Source: Neorhizobium sp. SOG26 (GTDB lineage: Bacteria; Pseudomonadota; Alphaproteobacteria; Rhizobiales; Rhizobiaceae). From it: a DNA stretch of 64,000 nucleotides. The position numbers were made by a program, and so were the translations under genes. Positions 25,076 through 34,050 of this stretch are shown here, one piece after another. Under the pieces are notes generated by a model that was not told the DNA's origin, made no database searches, and saw nothing but the letters and a program-made list of their open reading frames with translations. The DNA lies in the NCBI RefSeq assembly GCF_003491345.1, contig NZ_CP025513.1, positions 1 through 64,000 of the forward strand. The letters are read 5' to 3'. Numbering within the stretch: position 1 is the first letter of the stretch; each line of letters opens with the position of its first letter.

Positions 25076-26143
25076 CTAGGCGGCCGCGCTGCCAAGCGCT
25101 GGCCCGTTGAAACTCGCCGCAACCGGCAAAAAACGCTCCGCAATCGCACACCAACAACGAAGGAAAGCGGCAACACAGCTTGGGTCGAACAGCGTTCCGG
25201 CGCCGGCAAGGATCTCGTCCCTCGCCTCTTCCAGTGGCCATGCGGGTTTGTAAGGTCGCTCGGCACAGAGTGCCTCGAAGACATCGGCGACCGCGGCGAT
25301 GCGCGCTTCGAGCGGAATGGCAACGCCAGCCAGGCCGGCCGGATATCCGGAACCATCCCAGCGTTCGTGGTGACCGCGCGCGATGATCTCCGCGGTGCGC
25401 AGTGGCTCATTGTCGGCGTTTTCCAGGATCTTGACGCCGATCTCCACGTGGCGCTGCATCAGCGCGTATTCTTCTTGCGTCAGGCGGCCCGGCTTTGACA
25501 GGATTGCATCGGGAATTCCAATCTTGCCGACGTCATGGAGCGGCGCCGCAAGGTAGATCGTGCGGCAAGTCTCCGGCGGCAGGCCAAGTTCCTGCGCGAT
25601 CAGGAAACAGATCATCGCCATGCGGGACATATGTTCGCCGGTCTTGCCGTCGCGGGCATCAACCGCGCGCGCAAGGCGCCAGAGCATCTCCTCTTCCCGC
25701 TGCTCGAGCGCCAGGTTGGCGAGCGAAACGGCGCCATCGAGCATCTGGGCGCGTTCGCAGATTTCCAGATGGGCGCGACGCAAGGCAAGCAGGTTCCGGA
25801 CGCGGGCGAGCAACTCAATGGCATCAATCGGCTTGCGCAGGAAATCGGTAACACCCGCTTCAATCGCGCGGCGGTGGATATCGGCGTGACCGTTGGCGGT
25901 GATCATCACTAGGGGCACGGCTGCGTAGGCCGGCATCTCCCGAAGACGGCGGATGACGTTGATCCCGTCCAGGTCCGGCATCAGGTAATCGCAGATGACA
26001 AGATCGAATTCGATTGCGGTCGCATCGACCAGCGCGTCCCAGCCGGACTGGTATGCGTGTAGATCAACATCATCGAGCAACCGCAGATGGCCTTGCAGGG
26101 CAACGAGTGCCGAATGGCTGTCATCGATGAGGGCAATACGCAT
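25076..26143 (-). CDS. Response regulator with HD-GYP c-di-GMP phosphodiesterase output
   Basis: 355 aa. Receiver domain 1-120 with Asp7-Asp8, phospho-acceptor Asp52 (ICDYLMPD) and Lys104. A helical linker leads to an HD-GYP domain: His171, HDVGK (203-207), GHHERWDGSGYP (257-268), so the catalytic set for c-di-GMP hydrolysis is complete. First gene of the chemosensory operon; ATG at 26143 fits the domain start. Inference: CheA phosphorylation controls c-di-GMP breakdown, tying this pathway to a sessile/motile or EPS decision. Confidence 0.92.
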   Translation of the reverse strand: MRIALIDDSHSALVALQGHLRLLDDVDLHAYQSGWDALVDATAIEFDLVICDYLMPDLDGINVIRRLREMPAYAAVPLVMITANGHADIHRRAIEAGVTDFLRKPIDAIELLARVRNLLALRRAHLEICERAQMLDGAVSLANLALEQREEEMLWRLARAVDARDGKTGEHMSRMAMICFLIAQELGLPPETCRTIYLAAPLHDVGKIGIPDAILSKPGRLTQEEYALMQRHVEIGVKILENADNEPLRTAEIIARGHHERWDGSGYPAGLAGVAIPLEARIAAVADVFEALCAERPYKPAWPLEEARDEILAGAGTLFDPSCVAAFLRCWCAIAERFLPVAASFNGPALGSAAA

Positions 26144-26385
26144 GAGGTTCTCGGGACGCGGCGGAAACAGGCGGTCAGTGAGAGACGCATCATGCGGCTT
26201 CAACAATTGCAGAGACAACAATTGCTGGAACAGCTTTTGCGCCTCAAATATTACCAGAAGGTTTAAACGCCACTGTCGGGTATCTCCCTTGGAGTTGTAG
26301 TTAACCGTGAGTTGCGCGCTTCAGCGCGGCTGTCTCACGTCGCAGAAACTAAAGCTGGTGCCCTGTCGAAAATTCCGCTTGCATA
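26144..26385. promoter_or_regulatory. Divergent intergenic region, chemosensory operon / ribitol operon
   Basis: About 240 bp before the long palindrome. It should carry the chemosensory-operon promoter on the minus strand and the lacI-gene promoter on the plus strand. A short CGCGC-ttca-GCGCG inverted repeat is at about 26316-26329. No clear sigma-70 hexamer pair or sigma-54 element was found. Confidence 0.35.
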
Positions 26386-26440
26386 ACCGCGTCCACCTGT
26401 TAAACGTTTTACTGTAAAACGTTTAACAGGTGGACGCGGT
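26386..26440. promoter_or_regulatory. 55-bp perfect palindrome: LacI-type operators plus ribosome-site stem
   Basis: Arms of 27 bp (26386-26412 and 26414-26440) are exact reverse complements about a single central T at 26413. Each arm contains an AAACGTTT-like core with the central CG (26405-26406 and 26420-26421) typical of LacI-family operators, 15 bp apart. The outer right arm includes the AGGTGG ribosome site and the first two bases of the GTG start codon of the regulator gene, so in mRNA the ribosome site could pair with the CCACCT of the left arm. Confidence 0.8.
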
Positions 26441-27524
26441 GACACGAAGAAGGGCGACGCTGAAGGATGTTGCCGATCGGGCAGGAGTTTCGATCGCCAC
26501 CGTCTCCAATGTGTTTACCGGGCGCAAAGCGGTAAATGACGAGCTGCGCATGCGTGTCGAACGGGCTGCCAAAGAGCTCTCTTTCCAGATCGACCGCGCC
26601 GCCTCCCAGCTGAAATCGGGCAAGGCGCGCGTGGTTGGCGTTCTTGTTCCAGATCTCGATGATACCTTCTTCACCTCCCTCATCTCCCGCATCGAACTGA
26701 TGGCGCTCGAGGAAGGTTATGACGTCATCGTCGCAAGTTCACGCGATGACCGGCAGTTGGAAGAGTCCCGGTTGCATACCCTGCTCGGCTGGCGTCCGTC
26801 CGGCATCATAGCCGTCCCCTGTTCCGACACCGTTCCGACGATCCTGGCGCGTGAAGTGGCCCGGCTGCCGACGGTGCTTGTCGACCGTGTCGTTCCCGAG
26901 GCTGCGACCGCCGATACCGTGACAATCGACAATTTCGAAGCCGGTCAGATTGCCGGTCGATATCTTGTGGAGATGGGCCATTCAGACATCGCGTTGGCCG
27001 CCTCGCATCTCGACATCGCACCGATCCGCGAGCGCGTCCGCGGCGCGGTCTCGATCGTCCAGGAACTGACGGGCAAGGAGCCCGTCGCTGTCGCATTGGG
27101 ATCCAACGCCGAGCGTGGGGCCGACATCTTTGCGCATTGGTTGGAGCGGCATCCGCTTCCCTCTGCCGTCTTCGCGCTGACCAACGTGACGACGCTTGCT
27201 GTTCTGACGGCACTTGCGCGGCAAAGGATCGACATCCCCGATCAGGTCTCGCTCATCGCATTCGACGATTATACCTGGATGAGCGCGCGTAAAACGGCAT
27301 TGACCGCCATCCGGCAGCCGGTTGACGACATAGCGCGCCTCGCGTGGGAGCGGCTGCAACTGCGCATGGAGGGCGACGCCTCCCAGCCGAGGCCAAGCAT
27401 CCTCAGCACAACGCTGCAAGTGAGAGATTCCACGCGCCGGATTGCGCGCGCAGGCGACGAGGAGCCTGCCGTTGCAGAACAAGGATCGGCTGCCGCGGGA
27501 GAACGGCAAAACAGCATCCACTAG
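26439..27524 (+). CDS. LacI-family transcriptional regulator of the ribitol operon
   Basis: 361 aa. N-terminal helix-turn-helix and hinge: ATLKDVADRAGVSIATVSNVF (6-26) then the sugar-binding domain with RVVGVLVPDLDDTFF. GTG at 26439 is preferred because AGGTGG lies 5 bp upstream; a GTG three codons earlier sits inside that site. The C-terminus has an extra charged tail of about 25 residues. It lies inside its own candidate operator (26386-26440), so autoregulation together with the downstream transport genes is likely. Effector presumably the pentitol or pentulose. Confidence 0.9.
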   Translation: MTRRRATLKDVADRAGVSIATVSNVFTGRKAVNDELRMRVERAAKELSFQIDRAASQLKSGKARVVGVLVPDLDDTFFTSLISRIELMALEEGYDVIVASSRDDRQLEESRLHTLLGWRPSGIIAVPCSDTVPTILAREVARLPTVLVDRVVPEAATADTVTIDNFEAGQIAGRYLVEMGHSDIALAASHLDIAPIRERVRGAVSIVQELTGKEPVAVALGSNAERGADIFAHWLERHPLPSAVFALTNVTTLAVLTALARQRIDIPDQVSLIAFDDYTWMSARKTALTAIRQPVDDIARLAWERLQLRMEGDASQPRPSILSTTLQVRDSTRRIARAGDEEPAVAEQGSAAAGERQNSIH

Positions 27525-27570
27525 CCAGCCTAGTGGCGACACATGAAATGCCCTTCTGGGAGGAAGTAGT

Positions 27571-28446
27571 TTGCGTTTGAACAAGATCACCGAAGCGATA
27601 CCGTTTCTGGCGCCGGTACAGATACTGATCCTCAGTGTCATCGTCATACCGTCGCTGTACGTTATCTGGCTTAGCCTCAATGCCTCGAGCTTCGGACAAT
27701 CGGCGACCTTCGTTGGCCTCGATAACTATATCCAGGTACTCAGCGATCCGGCCTTCCTCCGGGCGCTTGGCAACACGGTAATGATCGTCATCTTCGCCGT
27801 GCATCTCGAACTGGCGCTGGGCCTCGGCATGGCGCTGCTGTTTGCAAGCGGACTGCCGGGCCGCCGTGTCCTGCTCGTCGCGGTACTTGCACCCTATGCG
27901 GTGAGCGAAGTGATTGCGGTCGCCATGTGGCGGTTTCTCTTCGACCCGGATGTCGGCCCTGTCACAGCCATGCTGTCTTGGCTTGGCCTGCCGATGCTAG
28001 ACTGGTCTTTCGAGCCGTCGCACGCGCTGATCATGATCGGCTTGCTCACCATTTGGCTCCACCTGCCCTTCACCTTCATCATCCTTTACGCTGCGCGCCT
28101 GGCCATTCCCAAGGATCTCTATGAGGCGGCCCGCATTGATGGCGCGACACCGTTTGACGCGTTCAAAAAGGTGACGATGCCGCTTCTTGGACCAGCAATC
28201 GTAGTCGCTCTCCTGTTCCGTTACATCTTTGCTTTCCGCATCTTCTCAGAAGTCTGGCTGATGACGCAGGGCGGGCCGGCCCGCTCGACCGAGGTGGTGG
28301 CCGTCTACCTTTACCAGGAAGCCTTCAGCTACAACGCCTTTGGTACCGCGGCCGCGACCGCTTGGATCATGGTGCTCGCGTCGCTGCTTCTCGCAACCGG
28401 TTATGTTTTCCTTCTCCGCAAGCAGGTGGCCGGCAATGCGCACTAA
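27571..28446 (+). CDS. Sugar ABC transporter permease (MalF-type)
   Basis: 291 aa, six membrane helices. The EAA coupling loop reads YEAARIDGATPFDAFKKVTMP (near 178-198). TTG start at 27571 with GGGAGG 7 bp upstream. Overlaps the second permease gene by 11 bp. Inner-membrane channel half of the CUT1-type importer of this operon. Confidence 0.92.
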   Translation: MRLNKITEAIPFLAPVQILILSVIVIPSLYVIWLSLNASSFGQSATFVGLDNYIQVLSDPAFLRALGNTVMIVIFAVHLELALGLGMALLFASGLPGRRVLLVAVLAPYAVSEVIAVAMWRFLFDPDVGPVTAMLSWLGLPMLDWSFEPSHALIMIGLLTIWLHLPFTFIILYAARLAIPKDLYEAARIDGATPFDAFKKVTMPLLGPAIVVALLFRYIFAFRIFSEVWLMTQGGPARSTEVVAVYLYQEAFSYNAFGTAAATAWIMVLASLLLATGYVFLLRKQVAGNAH

Positions 28447-29269
28447 AAAGCTCGCCATCGGTATCGGAAAAGCCATCGCTGTCGTCGCCATCCTGGTATG
28501 GTCGCTGTTCCCGATCGGCTTCATCGTAATGTCTTCGCTGAAACCGGGCCAGGATATCTTCGCGGTGCCGCCGAAGTTCGTCTTCTCGCCCACGCTGCAG
28601 CACTACGTGCAGCTTTGGAACGGCTGGGGTGTGTTCTTCGGCGGGTTGTTGAACAGCACCATCATCACCGCTGGGGCGACCATCATTGCGATCACTGCCA
28701 GCACGGCCGCCGGTTATGTTTACTCACGCTACAGCAGCCGAATGCTGAACGCGAGCGTGATGTTCCTGATCATCGTGCGCCTCATCCCGCCGATCGTCGT
28801 GACCTTGCCGCTCTTCCCGATCATCAACGCGATCGGCCTCAACGACACCCATATCGTGCTGATGGTGCTCTACGCGACGTTCTTCGTGTCGCTCGGCACG
28901 GTGCTGATGCGCACCTTCATTGACCAGATCCCGCGCGAACTGGACGAAGCAGCTCAGATCGACGGTGCCGGCCGCATGACGATCTTGCGCCGGGTCATCG
29001 TGCCGCTCGCCGCACCGGGCATCCTGGCCGTTGCCGTCTTCGTTGTTGTCTTTGCCTGGAACGAGTTCCTGTTCGCCTTCATCTTCACCGGCACCAACGC
29101 AAAGACTGCGCCGCTGGTGATCTCCGAGATGATCGGCTCGATCGATGGGGTGGACTGGGGCGTCCTTTTCGCAGCCTCGACGGTCCAGCTTATCCCCGTG
29201 CTGCTCTTCGTCATCTTCATGAACCGTTATCTCGTCGCCGGCCTGACGGCAGGCGCGACCAAGGGGTGA
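28436..29269 (+). CDS. Sugar ABC transporter permease (MalG-type)
   Basis: 277 aa, six membrane helices; EAA loop is ELDEAAQIDGAGRMTILRRVI and a PLAAPGI segment follows, the MalG pattern. ATG at 28436 within the end of the first permease gene. Second channel half of the importer. Confidence 0.92.
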   Translation: MRTKKLAIGIGKAIAVVAILVWSLFPIGFIVMSSLKPGQDIFAVPPKFVFSPTLQHYVQLWNGWGVFFGGLLNSTIITAGATIIAITASTAAGYVYSRYSSRMLNASVMFLIIVRLIPPIVVTLPLFPIINAIGLNDTHIVLMVLYATFFVSLGTVLMRTFIDQIPRELDEAAQIDGAGRMTILRRVIVPLAAPGILAVAVFVVVFAWNEFLFAFIFTGTNAKTAPLVISEMIGSIDGVDWGVLFAASTVQLIPVLLFVIFMNRYLVAGLTAGATKG

Positions 29270-29301
29270 TGCCACAAATGTCTGAAAAGGGAGGAAAACA
29301 C

Positions 29302-30591
29302 ATGTCAGACAAGCTACTGAACCTTACGCGACGCAGCTTTCTCGGAACTGCCATGGGCGGCGCGGCAGCGCTCGCCGCAGGCCAGTCCTTTGCGGCTGGC
29401 AAGACGCTCAATGTCCTGAGCCATAAAGTGCACCAGACGGTGCTCGGCACAGGCGATGGTGACCTTCTGAAGGACTGGAAGTCTGCCAACGACGCTGACG
29501 TGTCCTGGACGACGTTTGATTCAAACCCGTTGCAGGACCGACTGTTCCGCGAGGCGAGCCTCAGTTCAACCGACTTCAACGTCGGCTACATGGTCGACAA
29601 CCGCCCGACGAAGCAGATCGCTGCCATGTTCGAGCCGCTCGATGCGTATCTGCAGAAGGACGGGATCGAAGATTTTGAGGACATCGCACCAGGTCTCGTG
29701 CAGGGCATGACGGTCGATGGCAAGCTGATTGGCATCCCCGTGCGTCATGCCACGCAGGGCCTGTTCTACAACGAGGCATTACTTGAAGAGCAGGGTATCA
29801 GCGCCCCGCCAACCACGTTGGAAGAACTGGCTGAGCAGGCCCAGAAGCTGACCTTCACCTCAAAGGCTGGCACGCCCGTCGCGGGCATGGTGCTGGCGAG
29901 CGACCTTGCTGTGTTCCCGGTCATGTTCGCCCGCGCCTTCGGTGGTGATTTCATCAACGCGAAGTTCGAGTTGCTGCCGAACCCGGAGGCGATGGAGAAG
30001 GGCCTTTCTGTCCTTCGCAAGATGTTCGAGACTGGCGCCCTTCCCCGCAGCTATGCGACCACCAAGAACGACGACCAGGTGACCTGGCTGCAACAGGGCC
30101 GCGCCGCCTTCACGGTCTTGCCGTTTGCTCGCTTCGCGCAGTTGAACAACAAGGAACAGAGCAAGTTCCCTGGCAAGATCAAGGCGATCGAGTTCCCGAT
30201 CTCAGCGGACCTCAAGGGCAAGATGCCGATGTCTTCGATCGTCGAAGCCTGGGGCATGGTGATCCCGGCGAACTCCAAGGACAAGGACCTCTCCTGGAAG
30301 TTTATCAAGGAGGTCTCGAGCAAGAGCGCGACGCTCGGTATGGCGAAGAACGGCAACGGCCCGGTTCGCGTGTCGACCTATGCCGACCCGGCGATGTCGA
30401 GCAACCCTGTCGCCGCCGTCGAGGCAGCTGTGCTGAAGAACGCCCGCGGCGCATTCCCGCCCTTCCCTGAAGCCGCACGTGCACAGTCGATCTTCCTTGA
30501 GGAAGTGCAGCTTGCCGTGCTTGGCCGCAAGGAGGTCAAGGAAGCCGTGGCGTCCATCGCCACCCGCGTGAAGCCGCTGCTGCAGGCTTGA
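29302..30591 (+). CDS. Sugar ABC transporter substrate-binding protein, Tat signal
   Basis: 429 aa, SBP_bac_1 (MalE-type) fold. Twin-arginine signal TRRSFLGTAMGG (8-19) with cleavage near SFA-AG. ATG at 29302 has GGGAGGAAA upstream; the preceding in-frame ATGs at the permease end have none. A hairpin follows the gene. Ligand predicted to be a pentitol such as ribitol from the downstream catabolic genes. Confidence 0.92.
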   Translation: MSDKLLNLTRRSFLGTAMGGAAALAAGQSFAAGKTLNVLSHKVHQTVLGTGDGDLLKDWKSANDADVSWTTFDSNPLQDRLFREASLSSTDFNVGYMVDNRPTKQIAAMFEPLDAYLQKDGIEDFEDIAPGLVQGMTVDGKLIGIPVRHATQGLFYNEALLEEQGISAPPTTLEELAEQAQKLTFTSKAGTPVAGMVLASDLAVFPVMFARAFGGDFINAKFELLPNPEAMEKGLSVLRKMFETGALPRSYATTKNDDQVTWLQQGRAAFTVLPFARFAQLNNKEQSKFPGKIKAIEFPISADLKGKMPMSSIVEAWGMVIPANSKDKDLSWKFIKEVSSKSATLGMAKNGNGPVRVSTYADPAMSSNPVAAVEAAVLKNARGAFPPFPEAARAQSIFLEEVQLAVLGRKEVKEAVASIATRVKPLLQA

Positions 30592-30603
30592 GACGTCTGA
30601 ACA

Positions 30604-30629
30604 CCGTCCGGGCGGACGCGCCCGGACGG
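30604..30629 (+). repeat. Hairpin after the binding-protein gene
   Basis: Perfect 11-bp arms (CCGTCCGGGCG / CGCCCGGACGG) with a 4-nt loop, 12 bp after the binding-protein stop. No T-run, so a 3'-end stabilizer is more likely than a terminator. Confidence 0.55.
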
Positions 30630-30690
30630 ACGAAATGCCATTGGCGGAACGACAGGGGCTCGTAAGCCCACCACGAAAGAGATCAGGACT

Positions 30691-32124
30691 ATGCTGAACA
30701 CCACCAACCGATCCATCCAGGAGCCTGCGCGGGCGACACCCGTCACGGCCGAATATGACGTGCTCGTCATCGGCGGCGGCCCTTCAGGGCTCACTTCGGC
30801 GCTCGCAGCCGCAGAGGATGGCCTGCGCGTCGGTCTCATCGAAAGCCGTAGCTTCGTCGGCGGCAATATGACGATCGGCCTGCCGGTGCTGGGCTTCCTC
30901 GGGCAGAAGGGCAACCAGATCATCGAAGGACTGCCGCAGAAGTTTATCGACCGGCTTAAGGCCCGCCACGGCGCCAGCGAACACCGCCCCTGCCCCTTGC
31001 ACATGGGCATCACATTGGTTGAACCGGAAGCTGTCAAGACGGTCGCGCTCGAAATGCTGACCGAGGCAGGCGTTGAAGTCCTGTTCTACACCTTCTGCGC
31101 CGGCGTTGTTATGGACGGCGACACGATCCGCGGCGTCATTACCGAGAGCAAGAGCGGCCGCGGCGCGATCCTGGGTAAGGTCGTCATCGACTGCACCGGC
31201 GACGCCGACGTAGCCTACCGCGCTGGTGTGCCTTGCGAGAAAGGCAACGAGCATGGGGGCATGCAGCCTCCGACACTGATGTTCTGCCTCGCGGGCGTCG
31301 ACACCGAGAAACTGCGTCTCAGCATCGCCAACCAGCCGCCGCAGGCGCGGACCTACCTTACCGACTTCATTCCCGCAGAGTATTTCGGCCAGAACAACCA
31401 GTTCATCATCGTCGGCCTGCGCGAACTGATTGCCAAGGCTCAGAACGAGATGGGACTGGCGATCCCCAACGAGCGAACGATCATCATCACCGGCCTTAAG
31501 GCAGGCGAAGTCTGGATCAACATGACGCGCGTCAAGGGCGTCGATGGCACCGAGGCCGCGAGCCTGACCATGGGCGAGATCGAAGCGCGCGCGCAGATCG
31601 ACGACATCGTCACCTATCTCATCAACTACGTGCCGGGCTTCGAGAAGGCCTACTTCACCAAGACCGCCCCCTTCCTCGGCATCCGCGAAACCCGCCGCAT
31701 CATCGGCGAATATGTGATGACCCAGGAAGACGTTCTTGGTTGCCGACATTTCGATGATTCCATTGCGGTGGCAAGCTACCCGATCGACATCCACCGCCCG
31801 TCTGACGACGGCTGTACGCTGATCTGGTGCGGGGACTGCTACGACATCCCCTACCGCTCACTGATCCCGACGAAGGTGCGCAACCTGATCGTCGCAGGCC
31901 GTGCAATCTCCACCACCCATGAAGCGATGGGCGCGATCCGCGTCATGGCCACCTGCATGGCGATGGGCGAAGCGGCAGGGCGCGCGGCCAAGATCTCCGT
32001 GCGGGGTAATCGCGCGCCGCATGAGATCGACGTCAAGGAACTCCGCCGCCAGTTGATTGCCAAGGGCGCCTACCTGCGCACCAAGGACAGCGCCGAACGA
32101 GCACGCGAACTGGAAGACGCCTGA
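30691..32124 (+). CDS. FAD-dependent oxidoreductase (FAD_oxidored family)
   Basis: 477 aa, no signal peptide. FAD-binding GGGPSG at 30-35 in a VLVIGGGPSGLTSA strand-loop-helix, followed by LIESRSFVGGNMT. The VIDCTGDADVAYRAG motif (near 168-182) and a C-terminal NLIVAGRAISTTHEAMGAIR mark the FAD_oxidored family, often found beside ABC sugar transporters. Its place between the binding protein and the ATPase of a pentitol operon is unexpected, because pentitol oxidation is assigned to the NAD-dependent enzyme downstream. It may use another polyol or an acid derivative. Substrate unknown. Confidence 0.82.
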   Translation: MLNTTNRSIQEPARATPVTAEYDVLVIGGGPSGLTSALAAAEDGLRVGLIESRSFVGGNMTIGLPVLGFLGQKGNQIIEGLPQKFIDRLKARHGASEHRPCPLHMGITLVEPEAVKTVALEMLTEAGVEVLFYTFCAGVVMDGDTIRGVITESKSGRGAILGKVVIDCTGDADVAYRAGVPCEKGNEHGGMQPPTLMFCLAGVDTEKLRLSIANQPPQARTYLTDFIPAEYFGQNNQFIIVGLRELIAKAQNEMGLAIPNERTIIITGLKAGEVWINMTRVKGVDGTEAASLTMGEIEARAQIDDIVTYLINYVPGFEKAYFTKTAPFLGIRETRRIIGEYVMTQEDVLGCRHFDDSIAVASYPIDIHRPSDDGCTLIWCGDCYDIPYRSLIPTKVRNLIVAGRAISTTHEAMGAIRVMATCMAMGEAAGRAAKISVRGNRAPHEIDVKELRRQLIAKGAYLRTKDSAERARELEDA

Positions 32125-32127
32125 GGG

Positions 32128-32160
32128 TTGCGGGGCATTCTCAAAACGATTGCCCCGCAA
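32128..32160 (+). repeat. Intercistronic hairpin
   Basis: 10-bp perfect arms (TTGCGGGGCA / TGCCCCGCAA) around a 13-nt loop, between the flavoprotein stop and the ABC ATPase start. It is followed by a run of A, not T; on the opposite strand it would resemble a terminator, but no gene there needs one. Confidence 0.5.
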
Positions 32161-32189
32161 AAACCTACGGCTCGGGAGAAGGTAAGAAG

Positions 32190-33251
32190 ATGGCTAGTTT
32201 AAGCTTGGCCGGGCTCAAAAAGAGCTTTGGCGCCGTCGACGTCATCAAGGGTGTCGATCTAGAGGTGAAGGACGGGGAATTTGTCGTGTTCGTCGGCCCG
32301 TCCGGCTGCGGCAAATCCACGTTGTTGCGGATGATTGCAGGTCTGGAAGAGATATCGGGCGGCGAACTCCATATCGGCGGGCGGCTCTGCAACGACCTTG
32401 AGCCGCGCGAACGTGAAATCGCCATGGTGTTCCAGTCCTACGCGCTCTACCCCCACATGACCGTCTACGACAACATGGGCTTCGGCCTGTCGCTCAACAA
32501 GACACCCAAGACGGAACTGGATGCTCGTGTTCGCGAAGCGGCCCGTATCCTGAAGATGGAGCATCTCCTGGAGCGCAAGCCGAGCCAGTTGTCCGGCGGC
32601 CAGCGTCAGCGCGTCGCGATCGGCCGCGCCATTGTCCGCAAGCCCGGTGTCTTCCTGTTCGACGAGCCACTGTCCAACCTCGATGCGGCGCTACGCGTCG
32701 ACATGCGGATGGAATTGGCGAAGCTGCACCGCGAACTTGGCGCAACGATGATCTACGTCACCCACGACCAGATCGAGGCGATGACGCTCGCTGACAAGAT
32801 CGTCGTGCTCGATGGCGGCCTCGTCCAGCAGGTGGGCTCACCGATGGAGCTCTATAAGAACCCGGTGAACAAGTTCGTCGCCGGCTTTATCGGTGCGCCC
32901 AAGATGAACTTCCTGCCGGTCAAGGTTCAGTCGGTTCAAGGGGACATGGCAAGCGTCGCATCCGAGGCGATGGGCCCGATCCTCGTCCGCAGCAGGGGCT
33001 TCAAGAGTGGCGACAGCGCCCTTCTTGGGATCCGGCCGCAATATCTGAAACCCGGCAAGGCGGCAGAAGGAGAAGGCAGCATCGGTGGGAAGATCGTGCT
33101 GGTCGAAAGGCTTGGGACGGAAACGATCATCGCCATAGATACGCCCGCGAACGAGCGCGTCGTGGCATCCGTGCCGGTCGATATGGAACTGTCATTCGGC
33201 GGCACAGCCGAATTCCAGTTTGCCCCGGCATCCGCACATCTCTTCCACTGA
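32190..33251 (+). CDS. Sugar ABC transporter ATP-binding protein (UgpC/MsmK type)
   Basis: 353 aa. Walker [10 protein letters not shown] (37-45), Q-loop [13 protein letters not shown], signature [14 protein letters not shown], Walker [13 protein letters not shown] and H-loop YVTHD are intact. The C-terminal TOBE/OB regulatory domain is present. Energises the two permeases encoded upstream; members of this family are often shared among several sugar importers. Confidence 0.94.
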   Translation: MASLSLAGLKKSFGAVDVIKGVDLEVKDGEFVVFVGPSGCGKSTLLRMIAGLEEISGGELHIGGRLCNDLEPREREIAMVFQSYALYPHMTVYDNMGFGLSLNKTPKTELDARVREAARILKMEHLLERKPSQLSGGQRQRVAIGRAIVRKPGVFLFDEPLSNLDAALRVDMRMELAKLHRELGATMIYVTHDQIEAMTLADKIVVLDGGLVQQVGSPMELYKNPVNKFVAGFIGAPKMNFLPVKVQSVQGDMASVASEAMGPILVRSRGFKSGDSALLGIRPQYLKPGKAAEGEGSIGGKIVLVERLGTETIIAIDTPANERVVASVPVDMELSFGGTAEFQFAPASAHLFH

Positions 33252-33318
33252 TCGCTACCTAGCGATCACGTCAAACTCATTGCACGCCCGGCGTGGCAGA
33301 CACCAAGCAAGGAATAAC

Positions 33319-34047
33319 ATGAAACAGGACCTTTCCGGAAAGATCGCCGCAGTCACCGGTGCCGCATCTGGCATCGGCCTTGAATGCGCACGATCCCTGT
33401 TACAGGAAGGCGCCAAAGTCGCCCTTGTCGACCGGGCAGCGGACAGTTTGAAGTCGCTCTGCGATGAGCTTGGCCCGAACGCTTTCCCTGTCCAGGTCGA
33501 TCTTACTAACCCCGCAAGCGTCGGCACGATGATGCCGAAGATCCTCGACCGCTTCGGCCACCTGGATATCTTCCATGCCAATGCTGGCGCCTACATTGGC
33601 GGCGAGGTGGTTGACGGCGACCCCGATGCCTGGGACCGGATGCTCAATCTGAACATCAATGCGGCTTTCCGATCGGTCCAGGCCGTCCTGCCGCACATGG
33701 TCGAGCGCAAGACGGGGGACATCATCATGACGAGTTCCATCGCCGGTCTCGTGCCGGTGGTGTGGGAGCCCATCTACACGGCGTCCAAGCATGCCGTGCA
33801 GGCCTTCGTACACACGGTGCGAAGGCAGGTCGCCCAGCATGGAATCCGCGTCGGCGCGGTTGCACCCGGTCCGGTGATCACTGCCCTGATCAGCGATTGG
33901 CCACAGGCGAAGCTTGACGAGGCGATTGCCGCTGGCGGCCTGATGGAAGCCAGTGAGGTCGCTGATGCGGTCATCTTCATGTTGAACCGGCCGCGCAACA
34001 TCACCATTCGCGATCTCGTCATCCTGCCACTCAGCACGGATCTTTGA
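33319..34047 (+). CDS. rbtD: Ribitol 2-dehydrogenase (short-chain dehydrogenase)
   Basis: 242 aa SDR. NAD-binding TGAASGIG at 13-20, NAG at 88-90, catalytic Ser140, Tyr153 and Lys157 (YTASK). The ARx[20 protein letters not shown] and [14 protein letters not shown] segments recalled from Klebsiella ribitol dehydrogenase are nearly identical, so the assignment is firmer than usual for an SDR. Reaction: ribitol + NAD+ to D-ribulose + NADH. Start at 33319 with AAGGAA upstream. It lies 3 bp before the kinase that would phosphorylate the product. Confidence 0.85.
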   Translation: MKQDLSGKIAAVTGAASGIGLECARSLLQEGAKVALVDRAADSLKSLCDELGPNAFPVQVDLTNPASVGTMMPKILDRFGHLDIFHANAGAYIGGEVVDGDPDAWDRMLNLNINAAFRSVQAVLPHMVERKTGDIIMTSSIAGLVPVVWEPIYTASKHAVQAFVHTVRRQVAQHGIRVGAVAPGPVITALISDWPQAKLDEAIAAGGLMEASEVADAVIFMLNRPRNITIRDLVILPLSTDL

Positions 34048-34050
34048 AGC

